Origin: Pratylenchus scribneri
Lineage: Eukaryota > Nematoda > Chromadorea > Rhabditida > Pratylenchidae
DNA length: 64,000 nt
NCBI GenBank assembly: GCA_030063045.1
Contig: JAQSEB010000021.1
Coordinates: 2,604,001 to 2,668,000, forward strand
Direction: 5' to 3'
A model generated the notes under the pieces. That model was not told the origin of the DNA. It searched no databases and worked only from the letters and a program-made list of their open reading frames with translations. Below, one piece after another: positions 61,391 to 64,000 of this stretch; position 1 is the stretch's first letter, and each line of letters starts with the position of its first letter. Made by a program: the position numbers and the translations under genes.

Positions 61391-61810
61391 CTGCCCCCTT
61401 TTTTTCCTGCCCCATTTCTGCCCCTTTTTTCTGCCCCCTTTTTTTCCTGCCCCATTTCTGCCCCTTTTTTCTGCCCCCTTTTTTTCCTGCCCCATTTCTG
61501 CCCCTTTTTTCTGCCCCCTTTTTTTCCTGCCCCATTTCTGCCCCTTTTTTCTGCCCCCTTTTTTTCCTGCCCCATTTCTGCCCCTTTTTTCTGCCCCCTT
61601 TTTTTCCTGCCCCATTTCTGCCCCTTTTTTCTGCCCCCTTTTTTTCCTGCCCCATTTCTGCCCCTTTTTTCTGCCCCTTTTTTTCTGCCCCATTTCTGCC
61701 CCTTTTTTCTGCCCCCTTTTTTTCCTGCCCCATTTCTGCCCCTTTTTTCTGCCCCCTTTTTTTCCTGCCCCATTTCTGCCTCTTTTTTCTGCCCCCTTTT
61801 TTTCCTGCCC
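61391..61810. repeat. 40-bp unit sub-array, about 10 copies
   Basis: The same 40-bp unit as at 58517-59456, with one shortened module near 61675 and a CTGCCTC variant near 61780. Confidence 0.88.
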
Positions 61811-62293
61811 CTTTTTTTCTGCCCCTTTTTTTCTGCCCCATTTCTGCCCCCTTTTTTCTGCCCCTTTTTTCTGCCCCATTTCTGCCCCTTTTTTTCTGCC
61901 CCATTTCTGCCCCTTTTTTTCTGCCCCATTTCTGCCCCCTTTTTTTCTGCCCCATTTCTGCCCCTTTTTTTCTGCCCCATTTCTGCCCCTTTTTTTCTGC
62001 CCCATTTCTGCCCCCTTTTTTTCTGCCCCTTTTTTCTGCCCCATTTCTGCCCCTTTTTTTCTGCCCCTTTTTTTCTGTCCCATTTCTGCCCCTTTTTTTC
62101 TGCACCTTTTTTTCTGCCCCATTTCTGCCCCCTTTTTTTCTGCCCCTTTTTTCTGCCCCATTTCTGCCCCTTTTTTTCTGCCCCTTTTTTTCTGCCCCAT
62201 TTCTGCCCCTTTTTTTCTGCCCCTTTTTTTCTGCCCCATTTCTGCCCCTTTTTTTCTGCCCCCTTTTTTTCTGCCCCTTTTTTCTGCCCCATT

Positions 62294-63680
62294 TCTGCCC
62301 CCTTTTTTTCCTGCCCCATTTCTGCCCCTTTTTTCTGCCCCCTTTTTTTCCTGCCCCATTTCTGCCCCTTTTTTCTGCCCCTTTTTTTCTGCCCCATTTC
62401 TGCCCCTTTTTTCTGCCCCCTTTTTTTCCTGCCCCATTTCTGCCCCTTTTTTCTGCCCCCTTTTTTTCCTGCCCCATTTCTGCCCCTTTTTTCTGCCCCC
62501 TTTTTTTCCTGCCCCATTTCTGCCCCTTTTTTCTGCCCCCTTTTTTTCCTGCCCCATTTCTGCCCCTTTTTTCTGCCCCCTTTTTTTCCTGCCCCATTTC
62601 TGCCCCTTTTTTCTGCCCCCTTTTTTTCCTGCCCCATTTCTGCCCCTTTTTTCTGCCCCCTTTTTTTCCTGCCCCATTTCTGCCCCTTTTTTTCTGCCCC
62701 ATTTCTGCCTCCTTTTTTTCTGCCCCTTTTTTCTGCCCCATTTCTGCCCCCTTTTTTTCCTGCCCCATTTCTGCCTCTTTTTTCTGCCCCCTTTTTTTCC
62801 TGCCCCATTTCTGCCCCTTTTTTCTGCCCCCTTTTTTTCCTGCCCCATTTCTGCCCCTTTTTTCTGCCCCCTTTTTTTCTGCCCCATTTCTGCCCCTTTT
62901 TTCTGCCCCTTTTTTTCTGCCCCATTTCTGCCCCTTTTTTTCTGCCCCTTTTTTTCTGCCCCATTTCTGCCCCTTTTTTCTGCCCCCTTTTTTTCCTGCC
63001 CCATTTCTGCCCCTTTTTTCTGCCCCCTTTTTTTCCTGCCCCATTTCTGCCCCTTTTTTCTGCCCCCTTTTTTTCCTGCCCCATTTCTGCCCCTTTTTTC
63101 TGCCCCCTTTTTTTCCTGCCCCATTTCTGCCCCTTTTTTCTGCCCCCTTTTTTTCCTGCCCCATTTCTGCCCCTTTTTTCTGCCCCCTTTTTTTCCTGCC
63201 CCATTTCTGCCCCTTTTTTCTGCCCCTTTTTTTCTGCCCCATTTCTGCCCCTTTTTTCTGCCCCCTTTTTTTCCTGCCCCATTTCTGCCCCTTTTTTCTG
63301 CCCCCTTTTTTTCCTGCCCCATTTCTGCCCCTTTTTTCTGCCCCCTTTTTTTCCTGCCCCATTTCTGCCCCTTTTTTCTGCCCCCTTTTTTTCCTGCCCC
63401 ATTTCTGCCCCTTTTTTCTGCCCCCTTTTTTTCCTGCCCCATTTCTGCCCCTTTTTTCTGCCCCCTTTTTTTCCTGCCCCATTTCTGCCCCTTTTTTCTG
63501 CCCCCTTTTTTTCCTGCCCCATTTCTGCCCCTTTTTTCTGCCCCTTTTTTTCTGCCCCATTTCTGCCCCTTTTTTCTGCCCCCTTTTTTTCCTGCCCCAT
63601 TTCTGCCCCTTTTTTCTGCCCCCTTTTTTTCCTGCCCCATTTCTGCCTCTTTTTTCTGCCCCCTTTTTTTCCTGCCCCTT
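62294..63680. repeat. 40-bp unit sub-arrays near the window edge
   Basis: Runs at about 62294-62680, 62738-62880 and 62980-63680 use the same 40-bp unit, separated by short stretches of mixed modules. The interruptions recur in similar form (a T7 module about every seven to ten units), which suggests block copying. Confidence 0.88.
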
Positions 63681-64000
63681 TTTTTCTGCCCCTTTTTTTC
63701 TGCCCCATTTCTGCCCCCTTTTTTCTGCCCCGTTTTTCTGCCCCATTTCTGCCCCTTTTTTTCTGCCCCATTTCTGCCCCTTTTTTTCTGCCCCATTTCT
63801 GCCCCCTTTTTTTCTGCCCCATTTCTGCCCCTTTTTTTCTGCCCCATTTCTGCCCCTTTTTTTCTGCCCCATTTCTGCCCCCTTTTTTTCTGCCCCTTTT
63901 TTCTGCCCCATTTCTGCCCCTTTTTTTCTGCCCCTTTTTTTCTGTCCCATTTCTGCCCCTTTTTTTCTGCACCTTTTTTTCTGCCCCATTTCTGCCCCCT

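Larger units (their letters stand above)
17837..64000. repeat. Giant CTGCCCC satellite array (over 46 kb, runs off the window)
   Basis: From 17837 to the right edge the + strand is an unbroken series of CTGCCCC heptamers separated by TTTTTT, TTTTTTT, ATTT or CTTTTTTT, giving short modules of 11-15 bp and roughly 3,500 heptamers by average spacing. The + strand is almost pure pyrimidine; the minus strand is GGGGCAG plus A-runs. The module order is irregular, with rare variants (CTGTCCC, CTGCTCC, CTGCCTC, CAGCCCC, TTACTGCCCC, CTGCACC). Higher-order duplications and a distal 40-bp unit lie within. The minus strand contains no stop codon in most modules, so long frames rich in K, G, R, Q and E arise automatically. 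Confidence 0.97.

Noticed and set aside
18305..63989. Very long minus-strand reading frames (up to about 3,000 codons) rich in K, G, R, Q and E
   Set aside because: They occur in all three frames at once, change frame with every 13- versus 14-bp module, and exist only because the repeat unit lacks stop codons. No splice, domain or codon signal supports a gene.
17837..64000. CRISPR-like regular repeats
   Set aside because: The repeats are short and contiguous without unique spacers, and the surrounding genes have nematode introns; this is a eukaryotic satellite.

Overview
The window looks like nuclear DNA of a nematode, most likely a plant-parasitic tylenchid of the root-knot or cyst type. 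The reasons are the strongly AT-rich background, many introns of only 44-60 bp with 3' splice sites such as TTTTTAG and TTTAAG, one likely GC-AG intron, a nematode-type serpentine receptor, and a SPRY-domain gene that starts with a signal peptide. The species call is inference; the coding structures below were assembled by hand from the sequence with every splice phase checked.

Layout. Positions 1-2965 hold non-coding AT-rich DNA with two short transposons: a 480-bp hAT-type MITE with an 8-bp target duplication, and an inverted-repeat element. Positions 2966-4570 (+) encode an intact seven-exon, 363-residue seven-helix chemoreceptor. Positions 5721-13439 (-) hold a nine-exon gene for a 373-residue protein with an N-terminal signal peptide, a polybasic stretch, a coiled coil, a RING-H2 finger and a C-terminal SPRY domain. 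Its introns have taken up five transposons, yet the exons still join in frame. The largest insertion (7271-10292) is a complete Mutator-like element (MULE) with 219-bp terminal repeats, a 9-bp target duplication and an apparently intact eight-exon, 607-residue transposase ending in a SWIM zinc finger and an AT-hook.

The 5' part of the RING-SPRY gene lies in a large inverted duplication: arm A 10552-14055, a single-copy spacer of about 0.5 kb, and arm B 14552-17501. The two copies face away from each other and share a palindromic 1.6-kb upstream region. Arm B lacks the last two SPRY exons: homology stops 3 bp into the eighth exon. The arms differ by three precise transposon insertions (two in A, one in B), so each arm supplies a natural empty site for the other.

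Arm B is followed by about 335 bp of G-rich unrecognised sequence (17502-17836). From 17837 to the window edge lies more than 46 kb of satellite: CTGCCCC heptamers separated by T6, T7, ATTT or CT7, so one strand is nearly pure pyrimidine and the other is G/A-rich. Higher-order duplications (offsets 2245, 2703, 3464 and 5893 bp) and, distally, nearly perfect 40-bp unit arrays show local amplification. The very long minus-strand reading frames there exist because the G/A-rich unit contains no stop codon; I do not consider them genes.

How the parts relate: the receptor and the full RING-SPRY gene converge, with 1.15 kb between their stop codons. The inverted duplication and the satellite meet at a rearrangement junction. 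The most interesting items are the secreted RING-SPRY gene, the intact MULE in its last intron, the transposon-dated palindrome, and the G-rich satellite, which could be subtelomeric or centromeric.
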